From: CAVTLG01 sp963735495
GTDB lineage: Bacteria; Chloroflexota; Ktedonobacteria; Ktedonobacterales; Ktedonobacteraceae
Assembly (NCBI GenBank): GCA_963735495.1
Contig: CAVTLG010000002.1
Coordinates: 62,001 to 126,000, forward strand
DNA length: 64,000 nt
Direction: 5' to 3'
How positions within the stretch are numbered: the stretch's first letter is position 1; each line of letters opens with the position of its first letter. The position numbers and the translations under genes are program-made. Below, in pieces: positions 27,742 through 34,686 of the stretch. The notes beneath the pieces are model-generated. The model was given only the letters and a program-made list of their open reading frames with translations, did no database searches and was not told the DNA's origin.

Positions 27742-28731
27742 TCACGCCATCTTCTTGAGCATCTCAAGAAGAGTATACACCCAGTACGCCAAGCCATCCC
27801 GCATCTTCTGTTTCCAGGCACCATCTCCTCTTAGTATGGTCCTATAGCTCACGATTTGATGCACACATCCCAAGATCTCTGCAAGAAGTACTATTTCTGC
27901 AAGTTGTGCGCGCGATGCATAGGCTCTCCACGGAGCAAGATAGGCTTCTTGCAGCGTGGAACGAACATTTCCTTCTTGCAATAACCTTCTCGCACGCGCC
28001 CAGAGCGTGATTGCATCAAAGAAGGGATGCGCAATACACCCATCGGACCAGTCGAGAAAAATAGGACGATCCTGTTGAAGGACAATATTATCTGCATGAA
28101 GATCTCCATGGACAAGTGTGGCAGGAATTGGCGCATGAGCTAACCGCACACAGAGCCGGTGAAGGAGGGGAATGGATTGACGCAGGACATTCAGCGCAGG
28201 TGTCTGTAGCTGTGACCAGATATCTTGCACTGGGAGAAGGTCTCTCAAATCCTGCACAAGATAGTCCAACTGGCGATCAACGCAGCCTTTCTGCAACAGC
28301 TCCTCTTTTAATGGAATGGAAGCAATTTGCAGATGTGCGAAGGTGCGAATCGTCTCACTCCATACCGCAAGCATTGGCAGCTTTCGTAACGAGAGAGAAC
28401 CAACATCTCGCAGAAGCATCCACTGCTGTTCTGGCTCTATCGCCATCACAGGCGGAAGGGACGCAGGAAACAGGGAAGCAAGCGTCTGCGTGAGAGAAGC
28501 TTCTGGGGAAAACACGCTTCTTGCCTGGATGGTGTGCGCAGCCAAGCAACGATTTGCTTTGAAGTAGAGCATTCCCCCGTTGGTTGGCATTTTCACAAGG
28601 CAGGTAAGGCTGCTCACTTTTTCATACACGAGGGGCCCTACCAGTTGATAGCCAAGCTGCTGTATTTGTGTTCCCATCCAGGCCAGTGCTCTTTTCTCTT
28701 CATGAGACCACCATTGTGTCTGTGTCTTCAT
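27742..28731 (-). CDS. Aminoglycoside-phosphotransferase-fold kinase in the lanthipeptide operon
   Basis: About 329 residues. The APH/choline-kinase catalytic loop is LVHGDLHADNIVLQ and the metal-binding aspartate is in PIFLDWSDGCIAHPFFD. The N-lobe contains the strand-rich LTCLVKMPTNGGMLYFKAN with a candidate ATP-lysine. The ATG at 28731 is chosen since GGAGGGGGG precedes it; it starts 17 nt after the lanB stop, so the genes are cotranscribed. Its place suggests phosphorylation of the lanthipeptide or a self-protection step, but the substrate is unknown. A hairpin (27750-27772) overlaps its last codons. Confidence 0.82.
   Translation of the reverse strand: MKTQTQWWSHEEKRALAWMGTQIQQLGYQLVGPLVYEKVSSLTCLVKMPTNGGMLYFKANRCLAAHTIQARSVFSPEASLTQTLASLFPASLPPVMAIEPEQQWMLLRDVGSLSLRKLPMLAVWSETIRTFAHLQIASIPLKEELLQKGCVDRQLDYLVQDLRDLLPVQDIWSQLQTPALNVLRQSIPLLHRLCVRLAHAPIPATLVHGDLHADNIVLQQDRPIFLDWSDGCIAHPFFDAITLWARARRLLQEGNVRSTLQEAYLAPWRAYASRAQLAEIVLLAEILGCVHQIVSYRTILRGDGAWKQKMRDGLAYWVYTLLEMLKKMA
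27750..27772 (-). terminator. Hairpin at the end of the lanthipeptide operon
   Basis: Perfect 9-bp arms TCTTCTTGA / TCAAGAAGA with a 5-nt loop, overlapping the last codons of the kinase gene. A T5 run follows about 20 nt later on the minus strand, so termination before dnaE is possible but not clear. Confidence 0.3.
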
Positions 28732-28748
28732 TGCTGCGCCCCCCTCCA

Positions 28749-31700
28749 TCAATCCAGCGTTATTCCAGGTGGAACATAGCGCGAGAAGCCATTGAAGAGG
28801 CGTGAGAGCATCCCCATTGTTTCATCCTCTTGCTCTCGATTTGCCAGCAGCCTATTACAATGCATATGGACCAGGCTAGAGAGCAGACGAGAGCGAGATT
28901 GCTGGGGAACCAGCGCAAGTCGTGGACAGAGAAGCTGAAGCTGGCTCCTCGCCTCCTCACCTATCTGCGCGAGCTGTTGACCTCCTGCCTGAATCAGCCA
29001 GGAGCTATCACCAACCAGGCGTTGTGCACGTTTCTGATATCGATGGAAGTGTTTTGCATCGTCATACTGTTGTGTGTGTATGGAAGCGATCTGTCTATAC
29101 AGAGCACAACGTTGTGCCTGATCAAGATGAAGACCTTTCAGGAACGTTTCTATCGAAAGTAAGGCAATATCACCCAGCGAAAAACCTTCTTGCACTGACG
29201 GCAGTTTTTCCCATTGCTGATAGAAGCTCAGACAGGCAAGGACAAATTCGCTATCAGTGTGAAAGCACCTTTCGGCAAATGAGAGAGCATCCAGGCCACC
29301 ATAACGCTCAATCTCCCGCTCGTAACAATCAAAGGTAAAATGAGAAATCCACCCTTGCGTGACGAGGAGTTGCAGCCAGCCAAGCAGCGACGGAAGCACG
29401 TCCGTGCACAGGTGCGCAGGATCACAGTGCAAACGCAAGCGGATATGGGGTTGAGGATCGTGGTACCGAACAAAAAACCAGTGAGTGAGAGGACAGGGCT
29501 GTTGTTGCATCAGACTGCGGAGATAGAGCTGTAAGGGACCAACGAGCAGCTCTGGCTGGACGATTTCTCGACAATAGAGTTTGGTGTATACCCAACCGCT
29601 GCCCAAATGGTGAAAGCGTTGTGCAGGCAACAAGGAATTCCTCCCGCCCAGGTTCAGTGGAATAGGATCATGACGCAAGGGAGCAACAATCTGGCGTTTC
29701 AAAGGAATAATCCACTCACAGAGAAAGTGACCGTGTTCTCCTGTTGCCCAGGCATGTTCGAGGCCAGGGAGAACTTCCTGCAAAAAGGGAGGTTCACGCT
29801 CTTGATGTTTGCGGCAAAGCGCTAAAAAATCCAGGCAGCTACACGGATTCTCTAGATCAAGAAGGAGTGTCTGATCGTGTGACAGAACATGGACATAGCG
29901 AGGGACCTGCCATTTCTCACGCCATTGCTGGAGAAACTGATACCACTGCACAGGCCGATCAAACAGATCGGCCTGTGACCGTGCCTCAATGAGAGGGAAA
30001 CGCCAACGAGCAGGACTGAGCACGATCCTTCCAGAGCGGAGACGAGGCAGATAGGACAGGGCTTCACTCTTCCCCCACTCAAAAGGGTGGAGATGAGGGG
30101 CATGCCTTCCGGCAATAGCTGCAAGAAAGCGAACAATATTGGGAGTACGGTGTGAAAGGTTGAGTAAATGCGTATTACAAATGACCACATCTTTTTCATG
30201 GATGCGAGACCAGAGGGAAAACCCTTCTGCGGTGATACTCACCTGAAGGGTCTCAAGTTCAATGATATGGTCGTGCGGAACACTTGCATTCGTGGCAATG
30301 ATGACTTCATAGGGACGAATGGCTGGGCGCAGGGCAACGTTCGCAGTATGGACGTCTGGAGGAACATAGACCAGTTCTGCAAAGATTTTGTTTGGTTCGT
30401 TTTGTTGTTCATCGTTGGCAAGACGCGTGAGCAGAGCAGATGCCTCTTCACCCAGGAGATCGCAAAATCGTCCAAACGCTCTGCCTGCCGGAGCAGCACC
30501 AATGCGTGGACCAACACAAAGCAGGTAATCTCCTCTGTCAATAGCTTCTTGAGATGAGGCTGCAATGGAAAAAAAGAAGTCAAGCGAAGCGGGGAGATGA
30601 GCTTGCCATTCGGCTGTTCCTTGCAAGCGTGCAAGTTGGTCATCATCCAGGCAAATCTCTCGTTGCCGATCCTGTAGCGCAGTACACGCCAGGTGAAAAA
30701 GCAGTTGTTCGCGGTCAGGCGCTTCCCTTTGGAGAGGAAAAAGTGCGGGCGTTGGTTGTACAGGATACTGGTAAGAAGGAGGCGCCCCAAGTCCAACAAA
30801 GTCGTCAAGCAGTTCTAACAGAGAAACGCGCCGTGCTACACCGTATTTTTCCAGAAAGAGAGCAGAGTATGCTTGCAATTCAATGGGAAACATGGGAGAG
30901 GGAGAAAGACGGAACAAGAGTTGTGCTGCGCGTGCAGCGTCATCGATAACACTGGAAGAGACGGTTGCTGTTGTACAGGGAGCGTGGAGATCCGTAGCCA
31001 AACGCAGTGGAGGCAAGAGCGGTATACGGGGATGCTCATGGAGCGCATGGAGCATTGTCTCCCCTTCTCCAGGTGGAAGTTGATCATAGGCCACACATGC
31101 TGCGATGATCTCATGGAGCTCAGTAGGAAGGGCAGAGTCAGGTGGGAAGCAGGACACAGGGAGATGTTCAAGCAGATAAGAGAGCGGATCAGCATGCGTC
31201 AGGGGAGGGCGTAGCTCGCTCACCAGGATATCAGCTTCACAAAGCTGGTCGATCTGAAGCATGAGACCTGGCTGATCGGGATACCGCGCCAGAAGCTGTT
31301 GTTTCAGGGACTGACGAGTTGGGTACGTCTTTGCCAATTCCAGCAAGGCAAGCACCAACGGCGTCACTCGAAGCGAAATCGTCTCTGCCAGTTCGTGTTT
31401 GCGTGTATGAGCATAAGGTAGAAAGATTCTGGTTCCAGAGCGCCAAAGCAGAGGATTAGGAGACCAGTGAAGCTGATCAGCACATTCCGGATCGTGCTCT
31501 AAGAGACCGATAAGGGTCCAGAGCCATTGCAGGTCGACTCGCGTCCTCGTCGTATACGCGTTCATTGCTTTGAGGTGCACGCGGGTGTGCTGACCACTCT
31601 GGCTGGTCGTGACGCCAGCAAAGAGTCCGAAGGGAGTACAACGGGTCGTCATACGTAAAAGATAGCGAAAGACATTCACGGCGATTTTTTGCGTCTGCTT

Positions 31701-31994
31701 ATGCGAGAGATCCTTCCTCCGAAGCCGTGGGAGTGCGTCAAAAAGGTCGGAACTGCTCATGAACAATGCTTCCCGAATGGTGGAAGCAAAAGGAGATCGT
31801 TCCACCATGAAGAGAAGCCATTGCTGCATCGTATCCAGATCGTGAGTGAATGCCTGCGCAAGCTCAGTATCATCATGCCAATGTCGTGCGCTTTCCCACG
31901 AAGTTGCAAGTATGGGAAGAAGCTCTTCAACTGGCAAGAGCGGTATGCGTATCAAAAGAGGGTTTTCAGCAATAAAGAGTATCTGCTGATTCAT
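28749..31994 (-). CDS. lanB: Class I lanthipeptide dehydratase (LanB, full length)
   Basis: 1081 residues, the normal size for a one-chain LanB. The N-terminal glutamylation part shows SPFASTIREALFMSSSDLFDAL, RYLLRMTTRCTPFGLFAGV and RTRVDLQWLW, family signatures for tRNA-Glu-dependent activation of Ser/Thr. From ~800 comes the SpaB_C elimination domain (WVYTKLYCREIVQPELL, THWFFVRYHDPQPHIRLRL). It would dehydrate Ser and Thr in the lanA product before LanC closes thioether rings. The ATG at 31994 has GGAGGA 7 nt upstream. The lanC stop lies 42 nt before and the kinase 17 nt after, so it is central in one operon. Confidence 0.92.
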   Translation of the reverse strand: MNQQILFIAENPLLIRIPLLPVEELLPILATSWESARHWHDDTELAQAFTHDLDTMQQWLLFMVERSPFASTIREALFMSSSDLFDALPRLRRKDLSHKQTQKIAVNVFRYLLRMTTRCTPFGLFAGVTTSQSGQHTRVHLKAMNAYTTRTRVDLQWLWTLIGLLEHDPECADQLHWSPNPLLWRSGTRIFLPYAHTRKHELAETISLRVTPLVLALLELAKTYPTRQSLKQQLLARYPDQPGLMLQIDQLCEADILVSELRPPLTHADPLSYLLEHLPVSCFPPDSALPTELHEIIAACVAYDQLPPGEGETMLHALHEHPRIPLLPPLRLATDLHAPCTTATVSSSVIDDAARAAQLLFRLSPSPMFPIELQAYSALFLEKYGVARRVSLLELLDDFVGLGAPPSYQYPVQPTPALFPLQREAPDREQLLFHLACTALQDRQREICLDDDQLARLQGTAEWQAHLPASLDFFFSIAASSQEAIDRGDYLLCVGPRIGAAPAGRAFGRFCDLLGEEASALLTRLANDEQQNEPNKIFAELVYVPPDVHTANVALRPAIRPYEVIIATNASVPHDHIIELETLQVSITAEGFSLWSRIHEKDVVICNTHLLNLSHRTPNIVRFLAAIAGRHAPHLHPFEWGKSEALSYLPRLRSGRIVLSPARWRFPLIEARSQADLFDRPVQWYQFLQQWREKWQVPRYVHVLSHDQTLLLDLENPCSCLDFLALCRKHQEREPPFLQEVLPGLEHAWATGEHGHFLCEWIIPLKRQIVAPLRHDPIPLNLGGRNSLLPAQRFHHLGSGWVYTKLYCREIVQPELLVGPLQLYLRSLMQQQPCPLTHWFFVRYHDPQPHIRLRLHCDPAHLCTDVLPSLLGWLQLLVTQGWISHFTFDCYEREIERYGGLDALSFAERCFHTDSEFVLACLSFYQQWEKLPSVQEGFSLGDIALLSIETFLKGLHLDQAQRCALYRQIASIHTQQYDDAKHFHRYQKRAQRLVGDSSWLIQAGGQQLAQIGEEARSQLQLLCPRLALVPQQSRSRLLSSLVHMHCNRLLANREQEDETMGMLSRLFNGFSRYVPPGITLD

Positions 31995-32036
31995 GATGAC
32001 GTCCTCCAGAAAAGATAAGAAGAGTTATTGCAATAA

Positions 32037-33293
32037 TCAAAGTGCCGTTAACAGAAAGTAGGGAAAAAGGAGCCTTCTCTGATCGAAGTACTCTGCCGAG
32101 AGAAATGTTAAGCCGATGCCAGCAACCCCTTCTAAAAAGGCACAGTTGGTCAATGGTGTATGGGTTTGTACACGCTCCCACACACCCAACGGGAGGGAAG
32201 GATCAAAGCGGCCCAACAGCTTTTTGAGGAGAAACTGCTGGAAATGCACAAAAAAAGGAGCGTCGTTTGTTTGCAAGGCAAAACCATGGACAACCAGCAA
32301 AATGCCAGCAAGTCCATGGCACAGCATCGGACTCAGTCGCTCCTCTTTGACAACCAGTTCATGATAGATAGTTTCCATCGTACGAATTCCCAGTTCTTGC
32401 CATGCCTGTTCTTGTACAGCCAATCCAGCAAGCCAGAGCGCCCAAGCAACACCCGACGCTCCGTAACACCAGACAACATCACCCAGAACTGTCGGCGCAC
32501 CGAGAGGAACAATTGACGGCCAGCGAAACTGGTGTGCGGTCTCATCACGATGATCAATGAGCCAACGAGCAAGCTGATGAATGGCTTGAGATAAACCATT
32601 GTGCTCAATATGCCGAGAATGACATAACGAAAGAAGCGCCAGGACGCCGGGCAATCCGTGTGCAAACCCACAATCCGTAGCTCCCTGGGGATAGCGTTGA
32701 GCATAGGTTTGGTAGGGTGCACGATGGGACGGAATAAACAAGCGCAAATGACCAGGGATGGAGTCACTTGGCTGGCTTAGGAAAATCAAGCGTTCAAGGA
32801 GCATATCTAAGGCTGTCGCTGCTTCCGACGACGGGGACGTGATCATCAATGATAAGAGGTAGCTTGCAATCCCCGCAGGACCACTAATCACATCATAATC
32901 GCGAAAGGAGACACCATCAGTCAACTGCTCCAATGGGTGGTGCTGACAGAGATTCTGGACCCAGGAACATAAGAGATAGTCGAACTGCTGTTTGAGAGGA
33001 CCATAATCAGCATGCGTTTGGGCAAAGAAGGAAATCACCTGACAGACGCCTGCCAGACCAGTAAATAATCCACCGTCGCAAGAAGGAAAAGTCTCTGCAA
33101 CCTGGAGCGCAAATGTTTGGACGAGTGCACGTTCAGCATGGCTCTGCCATGGGCCCGAAACGGTTGACGCAATAGCTTCATAAAAGAACGCCAGGCCAGC
33201 CGTCCCAGTGGCAAGATTCCATGAGTCGAAAGCAAGCAATGGTTTTTGTTCTGATGAAATGGCGCGAGCGAGGTGTTCGATGATCGTTCTCAT
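32037..33293 (-). CDS. lanC: Lanthionine cyclase (LanC)
   Basis: About 418 residues. The zinc ligands of LanC enzymes are present: Cys in WCYGASG (~275) and the Cys-His pair in LCHGLAG (~323); the catalytic-type His lies in CGFAHGLPG (~208). Repeated G-x-A-G turns (GTAGLAFF, GLAGVCQ, GPAGIASYL) fit the alpha/alpha barrel. It adds cysteine thiols to dehydrated residues in the precursor. The ATG at 33293 (MRTIIEHLARA) is preferred over a start at 33347, which would lie inside the intercistronic hairpin; the RBS is a modest AAGAGA. It follows lanA by 77 nt. Confidence 0.9.
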   Translation of the reverse strand: MRTIIEHLARAISSEQKPLLAFDSWNLATGTAGLAFFYEAIASTVSGPWQSHAERALVQTFALQVAETFPSCDGGLFTGLAGVCQVISFFAQTHADYGPLKQQFDYLLCSWVQNLCQHHPLEQLTDGVSFRDYDVISGPAGIASYLLSLMITSPSSEAATALDMLLERLIFLSQPSDSIPGHLRLFIPSHRAPYQTYAQRYPQGATDCGFAHGLPGVLALLSLCHSRHIEHNGLSQAIHQLARWLIDHRDETAHQFRWPSIVPLGAPTVLGDVVWCYGASGVAWALWLAGLAVQEQAWQELGIRTMETIYHELVVKEERLSPMLCHGLAGILLVVHGFALQTNDAPFFVHFQQFLLKKLLGRFDPSLPLGVWERVQTHTPLTNCAFLEGVAGIGLTFLSAEYFDQRRLLFPYFLLTAL

Positions 33294-33312
33294 GCTTCTC
33301 TTTTCCCGAATA

Positions 33313-33346
33313 TGGCAGCAAGTTTCGTTTAGCCGTCTTGCTGCCA
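33313..33346 (-). promoter_or_regulatory. Intercistronic stem-loop between lanA and lanC
   Basis: Perfect 10-bp arms TGGCAGCAAG / CTTGCTGCCA with a 14-nt loop and no T-run, just after the precursor gene and before the lanC RBS. This is the usual place for a partial terminator or RNA-stabilising hairpin that raises lanA over the enzymes. Confidence 0.65.
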
Positions 33347-33370
33347 CAAATTCATCATGAATGACTGCGT

Positions 33371-33613
33371 CTACACACGATCACAACAGGTCGAGCCACA
33401 CGTTGAGCAACTGCAACTGGCTTCCTCGGTAGGGGTCGAAGAGAGAACTGACGAGAACGGGACACGTTGCATATTCAGCTTCGGAGAAGCCGCAACTTGC
33501 TCCATCTGCTGCAACAACGATGGGGGAAGTGCCTCAAGAAACGAAAATGGGACAGATGTTTCCTTCCTTATCGAAGATGCATTGGTATCAACAGTACGTA
33601 GATGGCTGGTCAT
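33371..33613 (-). CDS. lanA: Lanthipeptide precursor peptide (LanA)
   Basis: An 80-residue peptide with a long leader (MTSHLRTVDTNASS..., with the amphipathic PFSFLEALPPSLLQQMEQV) and a short C-terminal core containing SCSCSTCGSTCC followed by DRV. Five Cys and six Ser/Thr lie within twelve residues, the make-up expected for dense thioether rings. The ATG at 33613 is supported by AAGGAGGAA 6 nt upstream; a longer reading to 33730 is unlikely. It is the first gene of lanA-lanC-lanB-kinase. The leader/core cut cannot be placed from the sequence. No protease, transporter or immunity gene is in the window. Confidence 0.85.
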   Translation of the reverse strand: MTSHLRTVDTNASSIRKETSVPFSFLEALPPSLLQQMEQVAASPKLNMQRVPFSSVLSSTPTEEASCSCSTCGSTCCDRV

Positions 33614-33756
33614 AATACGTTCCTCCTTGATGACAAAAGACAAAAACACTTGCGTGTAGAGGCTTGCCACGCCAGAAAAGCGGCAAACTGCGCATCGAGA
33701 TGCAGGGCACGATTGCCAGGGAGCGTCCATCCGGCGGAAACAACCGCTATAGCGCC

Positions 33757-33855
33757 GCTCTTTCTGTGCTCTGTTCTAGCATAGCCAGTGGCAAGAACAG
33801 AACGGGGACAGAAAATGGGGACCAGATGGGGACCAGCAAGAGAAAATCCAACAAT
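33757..33855 (+). promoter_or_regulatory. Regulatory repeat, copy 2, upstream of lanA
   Basis: Matches 3739-3836 over its full length with a few substitutions. It keeps the CTGTTCT/AGAACAG inverted repeat and the three heptamers GGGGACA (33804-33810), GGGGACC (33817-33823) and GGGGACC (33828-33834) with the same 6-nt and 4-nt gaps. It lies about 145 bp upstream of lanA, whose transcription runs the other way, so the site would act from the reverse orientation. Downstream on the plus strand there is no gene until the XRE controller. Confidence 0.6.
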
Positions 33856-33967
33856 GCGAAACTGTTCAGACTTTGATCTTTCTCATAAACTCAAATGCAT
33901 GACAGAAGTAGTAGCAGACCAACTGCGGAGAGAAAATGAGAAACTGCGTGAAGCAGAGCTCAGAAGC

Positions 33968-34049
33968 TGTGTGTAAAGTTCTCCTCGTTCGAGAGGGCGT
34001 TTTTGCTCAGCGCCTTTCTAAAAAATGGTCTGAGACCATTTTACACACA
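33968..34049. repeat. Mini inverted-repeat element, 82 bp
   Basis: Ends TGTGTGTAAA and TTTACACACA are perfect 10-bp inverted repeats. Inside the right end is a second perfect palindrome AAAATGGTC-TGA-GACCATTTT (34022-34042). It could be a tiny MITE or a terminator-like structure between the lan region and the defence operon. Confidence 0.4.
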
Positions 34050-34194
34050 ACTTCTTACCGAGCCTTGCGCTTCTTTCATTCGGAACCCTCCTGAGTTCAT
34101 GGACTCTACCCTACCAATTTTATCCTCAACTTGTCAGTCTCCCTATAGTGGCTACTTTCGTCATCCATTCCTGAGTACACAAAAAGTACAGGAC

Positions 34195-34236
34195 TTCAAA
34201 CACTTGTGTTTGTAGACTATAGTCTGAAGACGTCTT
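34195..34236 (+). promoter_or_regulatory. Promoter with C-box-like operator for the XRE controller
   Basis: TTCAAA (34195-34200), a 17-bp spacer and TATAGT (34218-34223) make a sigma70-like promoter. The perfect palindrome AGACTATAGTCT (34214-34225) covers the -10, and a second palindrome AAGACGTCTT (34227-34236) follows. GACTATAGTC resembles C-boxes bound by controller proteins of restriction-modification systems. Confidence 0.6.
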
Positions 34237-34285
34237 AACATAAAACCGCTACAATGCCTAAAAATTGGTGTCGATAGCGGATTGT

Positions 34286-34543
34286 ATGGAAACACTGTCC
34301 TGGCTTAATAAAGTCTTTGGCGAGCAACTCCGAAGTGTCAGAAAAGCAGCACACCTGACACAGGAAGAGCTGGCATTCAGGGCAGGTCTGGATCGCACTT
34401 ATATTAGTCTCCTTGAGCGCGGCGTCAAGAGTCCCACGCTCATCACTTTTTTCCAGCTTTGTCGCGTCCTTGACCAAAAACCAGATATTTTTATCGCCAA
34501 GATCGACGAGCAATTAATGCGGATAGAGCAAGAAAAGCTATAA
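34286..34543 (+). CDS. XRE-family controller protein (C-protein-like)
   Basis: About 85 residues, nearly all one Cro/C1-type HTH: FGEQLRSVRKAAHLTQEELAFRAGLDRTYISLLERGVKSPTL. Length and sequence fit R-M controller proteins, in which LDRTYIS-LERG is the recognition region. The ATG at 34286 is used; no strong RBS is visible. The gene lies 143 nt before the defence operon on the same strand, with palindromes both before it and in that gap, so it probably represses or delays its own gene and the operon until methylation is in place. Confidence 0.8.
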   Translation: METLSWLNKVFGEQLRSVRKAAHLTQEELAFRAGLDRTYISLLERGVKSPTLITFFQLCRVLDQKPDIFIAKIDEQLMRIEQEKL

Positions 34544-34584
34544 AAGTAGCTGAGCAAATACACTATGCTTTTGGTGTATATTGC

Positions 34585-34611
34585 GAACATCCGTGTTCTG
34601 TCTGATATATT
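34585..34611 (+). promoter_or_regulatory. Possible operator and promoter of the defence operon
   Basis: Inverted repeat GAACA-TCCG-TGTTC (34585-34598) followed by TATATT (34606-34611) as a -10. The repeat covers the -35 position. It lies about 75 nt upstream of the SNF2 helicase start. Confidence 0.4.
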
Positions 34612-34686
34612 GTTGCATACAAATGTATTTTGACAATCGAGTATGCCAGGAACCCAATTAGGACTTTATGAGGAAGTGCAGGGTGT

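Noticed and set aside
33788..33976. Plus-strand reading of 62 codons across the regulatory repeat
   Set aside because: Its first half is the non-coding repeat shared with 3739-3836, and no RBS or family is visible; the end (MTEVVADQLRRENEKLREAE) could be a remnant but cannot be supported.
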